DNA of 64,000 bases, from positions 13,529,001-13,593,000 of the forward strand of contig NC_088913.1 of NCBI RefSeq assembly GCF_963576675.1, read 5' to 3'. Position numbers and translations under genes: made by a program. The number at the start of each line of letters is the position of its first letter. Position 1 is the stretch's first letter. The notes below the pieces were generated by a model. The model saw only the letters and a program-made list of their open reading frames with translations. It was not told the DNA's origin and did not search any database. This document shows positions 11,113-22,815 of this stretch, in pieces. Source of the stretch: Euphorbia lathyris. Taxonomy: Eukaryota > Streptophyta > Magnoliopsida > Malpighiales > Euphorbiaceae.

Positions 11113-11891
11113 TGATGAGCCATCGAGTAGAGCTCTAAATATATATTATGATAGGGACGTTATGACTATGGATGTGATCTTCCTAAATGCTCTATCTCTA
11201 CTAGACGCTACTACTTAGGGGCAAGTGTACCCCGTCGTATCAAGTAATAATCCGGTTAAGACCGGGTATCGAATCCACGGGATTTATAACTACAAGTATT
11301 AAACGACTCGGTTTTATATGTTATCTAAGCGGTGAATACTTTAGGTTGGTTTGGGTGACAACTACAAACTGCTGCTAAACTATTGGTGAGACAGATTTAT
11401 GTAACGGAAAACTCCACGGAATGATATTGGTGGCGATAAGTTATAAATATAATAAACAATAACTCCAAATATATTCGATTGATGATTTACTCTTGCAAAG
11501 ACGACTACGTGTAGTTCGACCGACCCGTGAAGTATTTAGACTACGTGGTTCCTAGTCAAGGCGTGTCTAATGCTGGGGATCAGAAACTAGGACCCGTAAG
11601 TTCCGTGGTTTGTCAATTCCTACGGTTTCCGGTGCGTCACTTCCGGTAAGGCAACACCTATATGAATCCCTAAAGATATCCTGAATGGCGTCGGAAATCG
11701 CGTTCCCCTACACAATAATCAATTACGAGTATCAAAGCAAGCAATAAACATCAACACGTATATAGAAACGGAAATTGCAAATCATATATTATAAATATGG
11801 AGAGCGTAAATGCGGGATACAACCAAGCCTAGTACATAGGAAGAGTACAAGCTAATTAGCGAGTAGAGAGGGAAGAATTGGCCCTCGGAAC

Positions 11892-13720
11892 TGATGGAAT
11901 TTAAGGCTAACGTATGGCAGCGGAAATATAAAAATTTTAACCTTTTTCCATTAACCCAAGATCCGTTAATCGTTATTTCATATAAAGAGGGATAGAAGGA
12001 AATACCTTTTGATGAACTATCTACCGTTGCAAGCGAAGTGCCCTCAACTCTTACTCCGAGTTCACGAGCACCAAAACAAACACAACCCAAAATCAAGTTA
12101 GATATCAACCGTATAAAAGCAATCAAGAATAGATTGCCTCTAATCAATCAACACAAGACCAAGGAATAAAAGAAAGAGATGAAAATCAATTGAACGGAAG
12201 GAAGCGGTAGACAATCTCGTCCTCAAACTTGTGGGTCGAAATTCTCTCTCTCTTTCTGGCTAGGGTTGACTGAAATTTACATAGGAGGGGGGTATAAATA
12301 CTCTCTTGTATCTAAACCCTAGTTAGATAGAATTAGGTTACTGAATAAGAATTTAATTCGGAATATAATTCTTATTTATTATCTATTAATATATCTAAAT
12401 ATAAAGATAATAATAATAACCTTATAGGATAATAATAGGAGTAGTTTTAATCTCATTAAACCTCCTAACTTATTTATCATTTTATTAATTTAATTCACAA
12501 TCATAATCTAATTAGAATTGTTAAAATCAAATTAAATTATTTATGTATTTTCATACATAAAATCGCCCCCCTCTCTCTACTGGGCCTTAGTGGACCTAGT
12601 TGGGCTTCCATCAATTAATTAACATCTGTTTCTCTTTTGGGCTCCAAGTTTTATGTGTGACCCATTAGGTTCTTATTGCTTCTAGCCGTATGCAACTATT
12701 AAATTAATTTTCATAGAATTATATTTCATCTTTGCATAACGGAATGAGTACACGAAATGTGATTAGCAAATCCGAAACATTCCCCCAGAGCTATAAGAAG
12801 ACAAGTTGATTCTGTCGTTGACATTTCCGTATTAGTTACAGTATAATTCGATCCTTTATCAACTACATCCTTGAACTGAATCTTATGACTATGGATAATG
12901 TCAAGTCACATATAGCGAGACGTTCGTTTTACTTGTACAGGCCGAGTCAACTCCAATTAGATAGGTTAAGTGAAATCTGTATTTCAAGTCTTAAGCTATC
13001 ACCTTGCAAGGATTTAGAGTCGAGTCTTCCACAAGCGATCCTTGGACGTATCTCCCATTTATCGGGAGTGATAAATGCTCAATCCAATGTATAATTATCC
13101 TGCAATTACTTCCTGTGATACCCAACGTCTGCCGTTCACACCCCAGAGTCATCTCTGTTATGGATCGTGTTACAACAGGATCAAAGCATCACATTCCGTA
13201 ATCCAGAATCACTAATTAACATTCCTTTGAGTCTGAGGATTACTTATACCTATTAATACCAATGAGATGAACAGGTGACAAGGATGAATCTACCCATCCT
13301 GTTATCTCAAGTCGGGTCCCCAATCCTAATGAACTCATTTTCATTGGATCCACGTAACTGTCCAGATATCTGTATATATAAAGCTTGTGAGATCAACTTT
13401 CTGTCTCGACAGAAGACATTGTTACATGCAAGTCTCAGCAGTGATATGTCAATCCTAAACATATTACTTGACTTGGGGTGGTTTTAAGTTTATTAATTTA
13501 TTATAAAGTTTCGTCTCACTTCATGCTTGTATGAACACTTTATAATCACTTTAAACAAACTTATGGATTCCTTTTATTAGACTTTAATTAGTTCTTAAAA
13601 GGGATTGCCTTTATATAGTTATGAAACCATATCTCATTAAAACAAATGATATAAAGAACACTTCATTTACATTAAGTTTGTATCTTAGAACAATTGTCTA
13701 TAGGACACTAAACACCAACA
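11892..13720 (-). repeat. Copia 3' LTR
   Basis: It matches 19565-21389 with about 18 substitutions and three small indels. The shorter apparent reading frames in it are the same in both LTRs and are not genes. Confidence 0.93.
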
Positions 13721-13733
13721 TACTCCCACTTGG
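13721..13733 (-). other. Copia polypurine tract
   Basis: The minus strand reads CCAAGTGGGAGTA directly before the 3' LTR, the expected site for plus-strand priming. Confidence 0.8.
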
Positions 13734-13734
13734 A

Positions 13735-16700
13735 CTAAAGCCAATTGTTTCTACAACTTATCCCAGTAGAACTAAGATGACGATCATGTACTTTCTGGGT
13801 TAAGGGCTTTGTCAACGGATCTGCAACGTTGTCCTCAGTAGGTACTCTTTCTATTCTCACATCTCCTCTTGCCATAATTTCTCTTATAATGTGGTATCGC
13901 TTCAGGTAATGCTTGGATGCATTATGAGACCGTGGTTCTTTTGCTTGCGCAATGGCTCCATTGTTATCACAGTACAGTGTAATGGGATTTACAATGTCAG
14001 GCACCACACCAAGTTCAGTAATGAACTTCTTAATCCAAACCGCTTCCTTTGCTGCTTCCGCAGCAGCGACATACTCTGACTCGGTCGTAGAGAAAGCTAC
14101 GCTTCCTTGCTTGGAACTCTTCCAGCTGACCGTGCCCCCATTCAAGATAAACAGGTATCCTGATTGGGATTTAAAATCGTTCTCATCTGTGAGATGACTG
14201 GCATCTGAAAATCCTTCTATTTTCAGATCCTCTTCTCCGTACACTAGGAACATGTCTTTAGTCCTTCTCAAGTACTTAAGAATGTTCTTGACGGAATTCC
14301 AGTGCTCGTCTCTCGGATTACCTTGGTAACGACTCGTTATACTTAACGCGAACGCTACGTCGGGTCTAGTGCAAAGCATAGCATACATAATCGAACCGAT
14401 TGCGCTGGCGTACAAGATTACAGCCATGCGCTTCTTATCATCTTCGGTTTTAGGACATTGATGATTGTTTAACTTTACTCCATGTACCATGGGTAAGTTA
14501 CCTCGTTTCGATTCAAGCATGCTAAACCGCTTTAGTACCTTTTCGATGTATGTAGCCTGTGAAAGACCAAGCAGTCTTCTTGATCTATCTCTGTAGATCT
14601 TTATACCAAGTATATAAGCTGCTTCACTAAGGTCTTTCATGGAGAAGTTACCTGATAACCATACTTTTACCGACTGTAGTAGAGCTATGTCATTTCCCAT
14701 TAATAATATATCGTCCATATATAATATCAGAAATGCAACTGAGCTCCCACTTGCTTTCTTGTAAATGCAAGCTTCTTCGCAATTTTATTCGAAACCAAAT
14801 TGTTTTATGGTTTCATCAAAACGCTTGTTCCAGCTTCTTGATGCTTGCTTGAGTCCATAAATGGATCTCTGAAGTTTGCAAACCTTGTTTGCATCCTTTG
14901 ATATGAAACCTTCAGGTTGTATCATATATACACCCTCAAGCAGGTTTCCATTTAGGAAAGCTGTTTTCACATCCATTTGCCAAATCTCGTAATCGTAGTG
15001 AGCGGCAATAGCGAGCATTATTCTGATTGATTTGGACATAGCCACAGGAGAGAAAGTTTCTTCATAATCAATTCCTTGTTTCTGACGATATCCTTTCGCT
15101 ACTAACCTAGCTTTGTAGGTGCTAACCTTTCCATCCATGTCAGTCTTCTTTTTGAAGATCCACCTGCACCCAATGGGTTTTATCCCTTCGGGTGGATCAA
15201 CCAAAGTCCACACTTGGTTGGTGTACATGGAATCCATCTCAGAATCCATGGCTTCGAGCCATGCTTTAGAATCTGGACAATTAAGAGCCTCTTCGTAGTT
15301 TTCGGGTTCGTCGTCTAACACGGGAACCTCATCATCATCTCCCACTAGAAAACCATATCTAATTGGGAGTTCACGAACTCTTTATGATCTACGAATGGGT
15401 GGCACTTGAGTCTCATCTAATGTGACTGCTTCGGGTTCCTCAACCGCTTCTGTTGTTTCAGTCGGTGTTTCTTGTTCTTGAACTTCACCAAGCTCAATCA
15501 TGCTTCCCTTTTCTGTTTCTTCGAGAAACTCTTTCTCTAAGAAGGTTGCGTGCTTGGATACTATTACTTTCTGATCATCCGGATGATAGAAGTAATATCC
15601 CACAGTTTCCTTAGGGTATCCAATGAAGAAACACTTATCAGATTTAGAATCTAGTTTGTCTGACGCTATGCGTTTGACAAATGTTGAACAACCCCATACT
15701 CTCATGAATGAGAATGTGGGTTTCCTACCAACGAACAATTCATATGGTGTGGAACTAGCGGATTTAGTTGGTACTCGATTTAGAGTGAAGAGGGCAGTTT
15801 CTAAGGCATAGCCCCAGAATGTCTTTGGAAGTAATGTTATGCTCATCATGGATCGTACCATATCTAGTAAGGTACGGTTCCTCCTCTTGGATACACCATT
15901 GTGTTGTGGTGTATAGGGAGGTGTCCATTGTGAGAATATCCCACATTCAATTAGATAATTTAGAAAATCATCTGAAAGATATTCGCCACCTCGATCGGAT
16001 CGAAGTATCTTTATTTTCTTTCCTAATTGATTTTCTACTTCATTTTTGAAGCATTTGAATTTCTCAAAAGCTTCGAACTTGTGCTTCATCAAGTAGATAT
16101 AACCATATCGGGTATGGTCGTCTATGAAGCTTATGAAGTATCTGAATCCTCCTCTTGCTTGGACTGACATAGGACCGCATACATCGGAATGTAATAATCC
16201 TAGAGTGTCTGATACACGCTCACCTTTATTGCTAAAGGGTGTCTTTGTCATTTTACCTTTTAAACATGCTTCGCATGTTTCCAATGATTCAGGATCAATT
16301 GAATTTATAAGCCCATCTTGATGTAGCTTAAGCATGCGTCTTTTGTTTATATGGCCTAAACGACAATGCCACAAGTAAGTTGAATTATCTAGCTTATGTC
16401 TTTTGGTATCGATTGCGAAAACAGAAATTTTGTCATCTAGCACATAAATTCCATTTTGTGATATTCCTGAAAAATAGAAAATCTCATCTCTATAAAAATC
16501 GCAATGTTTGTCTTTTATTGAAATATGAAAACCGTCGTCAATAAGACGACTAATAGAAATAATGTTACGAGACATTTCTGGAACATACAAACAGTTCCCT
16601 AATTCTATTACAAGCCCAGAGGGCAAACTCAAAGCATAATCTCCAATGGCGAGGGCGGCAACTCTTGCTCCATTTCCTACTCGCAAGTTTATGCTCCCTT

Positions 16701-17649
16701 TCTTCAATTCCCTAGTCCGATTTAGTTCCTGTATATTTGTACAAATATGAGATCCACATCCGGTATCAAGTACCCAAGATTCAGACTGTGAAACTGTATT
16801 TATTTCAATATAAAATATACCAGATGTTGAAGCACCGCCCTTTCCCTTCTTGAGGGAGGCTAGGTACTCTTTGCAGTTCCTTCTCCAATGCCCGTCTTTA
16901 CCACAGAAGTGGCACTCTCCTTTGGGCTTCTTCACTTCCTTTCCCTTAGCTCTAGTGGGCATGGCTCCCTTGCCTTTCTTGGGATGTTTAGGATTGGGAA
17001 AATTCCCCTTCCTCTTCTTTGATCCCTCTATGACAAGAGCCGGTATTGCCTTGTCTTTCTTCATATTGGGCTCAACTGACTTGAGCATATTTGCAAGCTC
17101 TTCAAGAGACGTTTGTAAGTCATTCATCTGGTAGTTCATGATGAACTGTGAATAACTCTCTGGGAGGGATTGAAGAATTAAGTCTATGCTTAGTTCGTTA
17201 TCCATCGCGAATCCAATACTAGAAAGCTTGGTAATATAGCCAATCATTTTCACACAATGTGTCATCACAGATGTGCCCTCTTGCATCCTGCAACGATATA
17301 GCAACTTGGATATCTCGTAGCGTTCGCACCTAGTCTGTTTCCCAAACAGCTCATTTAGGTGCATGATGATGGAATAGGCATCCATTTCCTCATGTTGCCT
17401 TTGCAATTCCAGTGTCATCGATGCAAGTATGATGCATCCCGCATGATCGTCATCAGCTTTGTGCTTCTGGTAAGCATCAATTTCTTCGATGGGAGCATCA
17501 TCAGCTGGGATAGGGGGTATCGTTGTATCAAGTACATACCCTATCTTATCGAACTTCAAAACGATTTTCAGGTTACGAAACCAGTCGGTGAAGTTTGAAC
17601 CGTTCAACTTGTTATCGGTAAGAATGTTTTGCAGATTGGTTTTAGTCAT
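13735..17649 (-). pseudogene. Copia gag-pol polyprotein with two nonsense codons and a mutated integrase
   Basis: One frame runs from the ATG at 17649 to 13735. In order it holds a gag domain, a zinc knuckle (CHFCGKDGHWRRNC, about residues 244-257), an aspartic protease (LDTGCGSH, about 294), an integrase zinc finger (HCRLGH...CEACL), the integrase core with LHSDVCGP and RSDRGGEY (D552), reverse transcriptase with YMDDILL, and RNase H (CDNNGAIA). TAA codons interrupt it at about 15379-15381 (between integrase and reverse transcriptase) and at 14785-14787 (just before the YMDD region). The residue 36 positions after D552, where D,D35E integrases have Glu, is Lys588 (codon 15886-15888). Protease and YMDD look intact. 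The element is close to full coding capacity but cannot be autonomous as it stands. Confidence 0.93.
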
Positions 17650-18967
17650 GATTTTAAGAGTGTTTTAATTTAACCTGAGAGTGAGAAAGAGTAAACGTAT
17701 GTTATTCATTTGCTTTAAAGTACATCAATCTAAAATTATAGGTCTTTTGATTCATTTTAAATTGCTCCCACTATTTTTCCAAATTAATAGCCCTCCATAT
17801 TAATTCGAAGAATTTCAAAAAATCCTTTAGTGAGCTAGGATCCTAACTCCTGAGATTTCGCCTTGAGTTTGCTCAACAAGCTAGTCTCATTTGTTAGGTA
17901 GATTCATGTAATCAATCACATCTTTAATGTGATTCCTAGGTTATTGGGTTACTAACCACATTAGTAACTAATATGCTATTCATATTAATCAGAACCATAT
18001 TGCCCATTAGTCTATGATAACATGAGTTTGCTCATCCAATTATCATAATCTAATTTAAGTATTACCCCATATTCATGAAAGAACGATTTTCGATAATTCA
18101 GGTGTTACCATAAGACCCCGAGCTTGAGTTTGCTCAACAACCTAAAGGCCTCCAGTACTGCCGGCTGAATTATAATATTAGGGAGGGGCAACCGATTTTA
18201 ATAACTTGCTTATTTACTTAACTTTTAATTAGCGAGGGATTTTTATTTCAAGTCTCACAATCTAACTTAGTCTTGATTTGCTTTAGCATACATCAGACAC
18301 ATACATTGGTGTTATGGACATATTATCTAAATTATTCCGTCGAGCCAGAGACCGAATAAAAGGCCAAACCTAGGGAAATACTAACTATTACATATTTCTC
18401 TTTAGGTCCTCCGTCTTGTCCATGGCGCCTCGAAATTACATATTAATTTCTATACTACTAAAGAAAACTTCAATTAACTTGAAGGGAATTAGATGAGAGG
18501 AGAAATTACAATAGATAGTAGAAAGGCACGACTCGCAGGCCCTATTTCAAAAATACCAAAAGACTAAAAGAGGGTCCAAATATGTCCATAACTCCAAACA
18601 TGCATAGACTCAATTAAATAAATTTAATTGGTTGATTACATAAGTACTTTATGTAATATTTAGGTTAATCACATTAACACATCAAATTAACTTTCATCCA
18701 ATTTTAATTCTAACAGTTTCGTATCTTCTATATTAACCTTTTAGATTAATACAACTATACAAAACTTTAATTATGCATGTCCCAATTATTTTGATTTCAA
18801 TTCATTTAATACTTTTGATTTACAAATAGGTAAAACAAACTTTGAAATAAATTTTTCATTCGATAATCAAAACATAAAACTATTAATTTCTGAAACATAT
18901 ATATATACAAATATATTTAAAACTCAGTTTTATTTAAAAAAACAATTTTAAAAATAAAATAGAGGTC

Positions 18968-19160
18968 CTCTCGTGTCGGGCCCGCAAAAAGGGGCCCGAG
19001 ACTCACGGCGCCGCTGCCGTTTGGCAGCAGCGTCGCGGCTGGCTGCCGCTGCCTTACGGCAGCGGCGCCCAGCCGCCCACGGTTGCTGCCGCGAGGCAGC
19101 AACCGCGAACAGCAGTTCAGGTTGCTGCCTCGCGGCGCAACCCGGACTGCTGTCCGTTTT
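18968..19160 (-). repeat. Cluster of perfect GC-rich inverted repeats in Copia leader
   Basis: Within about 190 bp of otherwise AT-rich DNA there are stems of 8-10 bp. They are TCGGGCCC/GGGCCCGA (around 18978-19001), GCCGCTGCC/GGCAGCGGC with loop TTAC (around 19043-19066) and GGTTGCTGCC/GGCAGCAACC with loop GCGA (around 19081-19106). A partial GGTTGC/GCAACC copy follows near 19120-19142. A structured RNA element in the genomic transcript is a plausible reading. Confidence 0.75.
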
Positions 19161-19175
19161 TTTTATTTTATTTTA

Positions 19176-19182
<7 letters not shown>

Positions 19183-19233
<51 letters not shown>
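19183..19233. repeat. AT dinucleotide microsatellite
   Basis: An uninterrupted TA repeat of about 51 bases in the Copia leader. Confidence 0.95.
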
Positions 19234-19236
<3 letters not shown>

Positions 19237-19550
19237 TTCTAAAACGGTTTTAAAACGATTTTCAGAAAATAAGAAAACCTATCATAGATTTTCCGTTTTA
19301 TCTTTAGAATCAATAAAACTAACTTTTATCAATCTAACTATAAAACTAATAGATTTTATTATAATGATAATCAATCAAAATTATTAGGAACATATGCATA
19401 AACTATTTTTATTAACAATTAATTAAAACTTATTTATCTTTAGAACTAATTAATCAAAACAGTTTTGTTAATTAACCTAACTATAAATATTTATTCAATC
19501 TGATTGAAAAACCTTTTAATTTTCATATATGAAATAACGGATTTAACACA

Positions 19551-19563
19551 GGCTCTGATACCA
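19551..19563 (-). other. Copia primer-binding site
   Basis: The minus strand reads TGGTATCAGAGCC one base after the 5' LTR, complementary to initiator tRNA-Met. Confidence 0.9.
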
Positions 19564-19564
19564 C

Positions 19565-21389
19565 TGATGGAATTTAAGGCTAACGTATGGCAGCGGAAAT
19601 ATAAAATTTTAACCTTTTTCCATTAACCCAAGATCCGTTAATCGTTATTTCATATAAAGAGGGATAGAAGGAAATACCTTTTGATGAACTATCTACCGTT
19701 GCAAGCGAAGTGCCCTCAACTCTTACTCCGAGTTCACGAGCACCAAAACAAACACAACCCAAAATCAAGTTAGATATCAACCGTATAAAAGCAATCAAGA
19801 ATAGATTGCCTCTAATCAATCAACACAAGACCAAGGAATAAAAGAAAGAGATGAAAATCAATTGAACGGAAGGAAGCGGTAGACAATCTCGTCCTCAAAC
19901 TTGTGGGTCGAAATTCTCTCTCTCTTTCTGGCTAGGGTTGACTGAAATTTACATAGGAGGGGGGTATAAATACTCTCTTGTATACCCTAGTTAGATAGAA
20001 TTAGGTTACTGAATAAGAATTTAATTCGGAATATAATTCTTATTTATTATCTATTAATATATCTAAATATAAAGATAATAATAATAACCTTATAGGATAA
20101 TAATAGGAGTAGTTTTAATCTCATTAAACCTCCTAACTTATTTATCATTTTATTAATTTAATTCACAATCATAATCTAATTAGAATTGTTAAAATCAAAT
20201 TAAATTATTTATGTATTTTCATACATAAAATCGCCCCCCTCTCTCTACTGGGCCTTAGTGGACTCAGTTGGGCTTCCATCAATTAATTAACATCTGTTTC
20301 TCTTTTGGGCTCCAAGTTTTATGTGTGACCCATTAGGTTCTTATTGCTTCTAGCCGTATGCAACTATTAAATTAATTTTCACAGAATTATATTTCATCTT
20401 TGCATAACGGAATGAGTACACGAAATGTGATTAGCAAATCCGAAACATTCCCCCAGAGCTATAAGAAGACAGATTGATTCTGTCGTTGACATTTCCGTAT
20501 TAGTTACAGTATAATTCGATCCTTTATCAACTACATCCTTGAACTGAATCTTATGACTATGGATAATGTCAAGTCACATATAGCGAGACGTTCGTTTTAC
20601 TTGTACAGGCCGAGTCAACTCCAATTAGATAGGTTAAGTGAAATCTGTATTTCAAGTCTTAAGCTATCACCTTGCAAGGATTTAGAGTCGAGTCTTCCAC
20701 AAGCGATCCTTGGATGTATCTCCCATTTATCGGGAGTGATAAATGCTCAATCCAATGTATAATTATGCTGCAATTACTTCCTGTGATACCCAACGTTTGC
20801 CGTTCACACCCCAGAGTCATCTCTATTATGGATCGTGTTACAACAGGATCAAAGCTTCACATTCCGTAATCCAGAATCACTAATTAACATTCCTTTGAGT
20901 CTGAGGATTACTTATACCTATTAATACCAATGAGATGAACAGATGACAAGGATGAATCTACCCATCCTGTTATCTCAAGTCGGGTCCCCAATCCTAATGA
21001 ACTCATTTTCATTGGATCCACGTAACTGTCCAGATATCTGTATATATGAAGCTTGTGAGATCAGCTTTCTGTCTCGACAGAAGACATTGTTACATGCAAG
21101 TCTCAGCAGTGATATGTCAATCCTAAACATATTACTTGACTTGGGGTGGTTTTAAGTTTATTAGTTTATTATAAAGTTTCGTCTCACTTCATGCTTGTAT
21201 GAACACTTTATAATCACTTTAAACAAACTTATGGATTTCCTTTTATTAGACTTTATTTAGTTCTTAAAAGGGATTGCCTTTATATAGTTATGAAACCATA
21301 TCTCATTAAAACAAATGATATAAAGAACACTTCATTTACATTAAGTTTGTATCCTAGAACAATTGTCTATAGGACACTAAACCCCAACA
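19565..21389 (-). repeat. Copia 5' LTR
   Basis: 1825 bp, paired with 11892-13720. It lies next to the primer site, which fixes it as the 5' copy on the minus strand. Confidence 0.93.
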
Positions 21390-21652
21390 GGAACTAGCTA
21401 ACCGGACTCAAGGCCGTCTCTTAGGTCTTGGAGGTGGAACTCTCGAGCTTGGTGGACGAAGGTGGAACGGAACTTTGACGGAATGCCGGAATAAACGAAC
21501 AAGCTCTCAAGGTGATAGAGTTTTGCTATGTAAAATCTGAATATCTAAATGAGTGCTACTCACCCTTATTTATACACATCAAGCTAGGGGTAAAATTGTA
21601 AATTCACAAGATACAAGCATGGAGATACATTATTTCTGCAGTTTTCCCATGA

Positions 21653-22114
21653 CACGCCCCGTGTATGGTTGAGGACGCCCCGCGTATTGACCCATTTCGT
21701 CAATAATCTCTTGCATGTGGGCCAAATTCAGATTTTGTTGTCTCAACCACGCCCCGCGTAGACTGAGGTACGCCCCGCGTGGTTGAGCTCCTGAGATTTA
21801 ATAGCTTGAATTATGCCTTGTATGCCACGCGTAGCCTGGAGCACGCCCCGCGTATGTGAGTCCCTGGATCTTTTGATTGAAGAATTTCCTAATACATTCC
21901 GCGTATAAGGTGGGACGCCCCGCGTGGAACCTGTTGACTTGGGAGACCATGCAGTCTGACCTTCATGATTGAGTGTATTATTGCATATACGCCCCACGTG
22001 GTGGTTCATACGCCTCGCGTATCAGTGGGTAAGTCCCACGTGGTGCCTGTGGATTGCTCAATCAGTTCTGACTAGATAACACGCCCCGCGTGGAGGTTGA
22101 TACACCCCGCGTAT
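21653..22114. repeat. Paired ACGCCCCGCGT dyads in the solo LTR
   Basis: Thirteen matches or near matches to ACGCCCCGCGT lie at about 21653, 21674, 21748, 21769, 21823, 21842, 21893, 21914, 21988, 22009, 22031, 22081 and 22101. All but the one near 22031 fall in pairs 19-21 bp apart, and pairs recur every 70-95 bp. The flanking DNA is AT-rich. Confidence 0.85.
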
Positions 22115-22356
22115 GTCGGTGGGATTTTGCTCCTTACTCGTACCTGAACTACAATTCTCGAGAGCCGAATTAGCTTGATGTTTTATTTTCTAAATTTAAT
22201 CAAAAATAAAGACAATTAACCGAAAGTACGGATTTTATTTTTATTTTGTTATTTTATTAAAAACTCCTTATTTTTGTAATTAAACTTATTTATTTGATCC
22301 TAAATTAAACCGTAAACCACGCTAAAAGATAGGGGCGAAACTTCCCTATCAAATCC

Positions 22357-22815
22357 CAATATAACAAGGTATAAACATTTGGTTCTCAAAGAGAATGATT
22401 TTAGATTGATAAAAAGTTGCCCCATCCTAACAAAAGTGGGGCTTTAAATACATCCCCTAATGATAATAAAGACCAGGACTACCCCTACTAGGGTTACAAC
22501 AAAGCGGTAGACAAAAAAGGGTAAAATAGGTAACACGCCCAGACAATTCGTACAGAGGTGCATGTACGGAATGTTAGGGGGGTTGGTGATTTACTTCGTG
22601 AGGAAGTAAGCCTGGGGACCCGCCTAGGACTAGAAGTTGATACGCCCTCTCTTATAATCTGAGATCCGCCCCTCTCGTATACGCCTGGATCCGCTCCACT
22701 TGTACATCCCTAGGATCCGCCCTGATAGGTGCTTGCGTTGCTTGTGTGGTATGTGGCGTCGGAGGATCCGCCAGGGCGTGTTTGGGCGGCGGCCCTAGTT
22801 AGGATGTCTGCATCA
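22357..22815 (-). repeat. Gypsy 3' LTR, proximal part
   Basis: These 459 bp continue the LTR broken at 11112. 87 plus 459 equals the 546 bp of the 5' LTR at 31371-31916. The pol frame ends inside this part at 22710. Confidence 0.92.

Larger units (their letters stand above)
17650..19550 (-). other. Copia 5' leader (untranslated)
   Basis: About 1.9 kb separate the primer site from the gag ATG. The leader has no long reading frame. It contains repeated GAGTTTGCTCA phrases (about 17868, 18023 and 18125), a GC-rich hairpin cluster (18968-19160) and an AT dinucleotide run (19183-19233). Confidence 0.8.
11892..21389 (-). mobile_element. Copia retrotransposon, Angela/TAR-like, complete but mutated
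   Basis: The element is 9498 bp with a perfect GGAAC duplication (11887-11891 and 21390-21394). LTRs of 1829 bp (11892-13720) and 1825 bp (19565-21389) begin TGTTGG and end CATCA on the minus strand and differ at about 1% of positions by eye count. Primer site, 1.9-kb leader, one gag-pol frame and polypurine tract are all present. Long LTRs, the terminal TGTTGGGGTTTAGTG and the long leader resemble the Angela/TAR lineage (inferred). Low LTR divergence places this insertion after the host Gypsy. Confidence 0.92.
11113..22351 (-). mobile_element. Solo LTR (Tat/Ogre- or Athila-like), split by a Copia element
   Basis: Outside the Copia insertion the element is about 1.73 kb (11113-11891 plus 21395-22351). 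Its ends are TGATGAGCC...CCCTATCA on the plus strand, and a perfect AATCC duplication lies at 11108-11112 and 22352-22356. No primer site, coding region or second LTR is present. Phrases such as GGGCAAGTGTACCCCGTCG and ATCGAATCCACGGGATT resemble LTRs of Tat/Athila-lineage Gypsy elements, so that assignment is inferred. A CpG-rich dyad cluster occupies 21653-22114. Confidence 0.8.

Noticed and set aside
12885..13094. Small plus-strand frames repeated at 20553-20762 with near-identical protein
   Set aside because: Both lie in the two LTRs of the same Copia, so identity reflects LTR duplication and not a conserved gene.
21743..22009. Minus-strand 88-residue frame rich in Arg/Gly/Thr
   Set aside because: It is a reading of the CpG-rich dyad array in a solo LTR; composition follows the DNA motif.
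21653..22114. Possible CRISPR-like array because of regularly spaced repeats
   Set aside because: Repeats are about 11 bp, variable, paired, and lie in a plant LTR; spacers and repeat length do not fit CRISPR.
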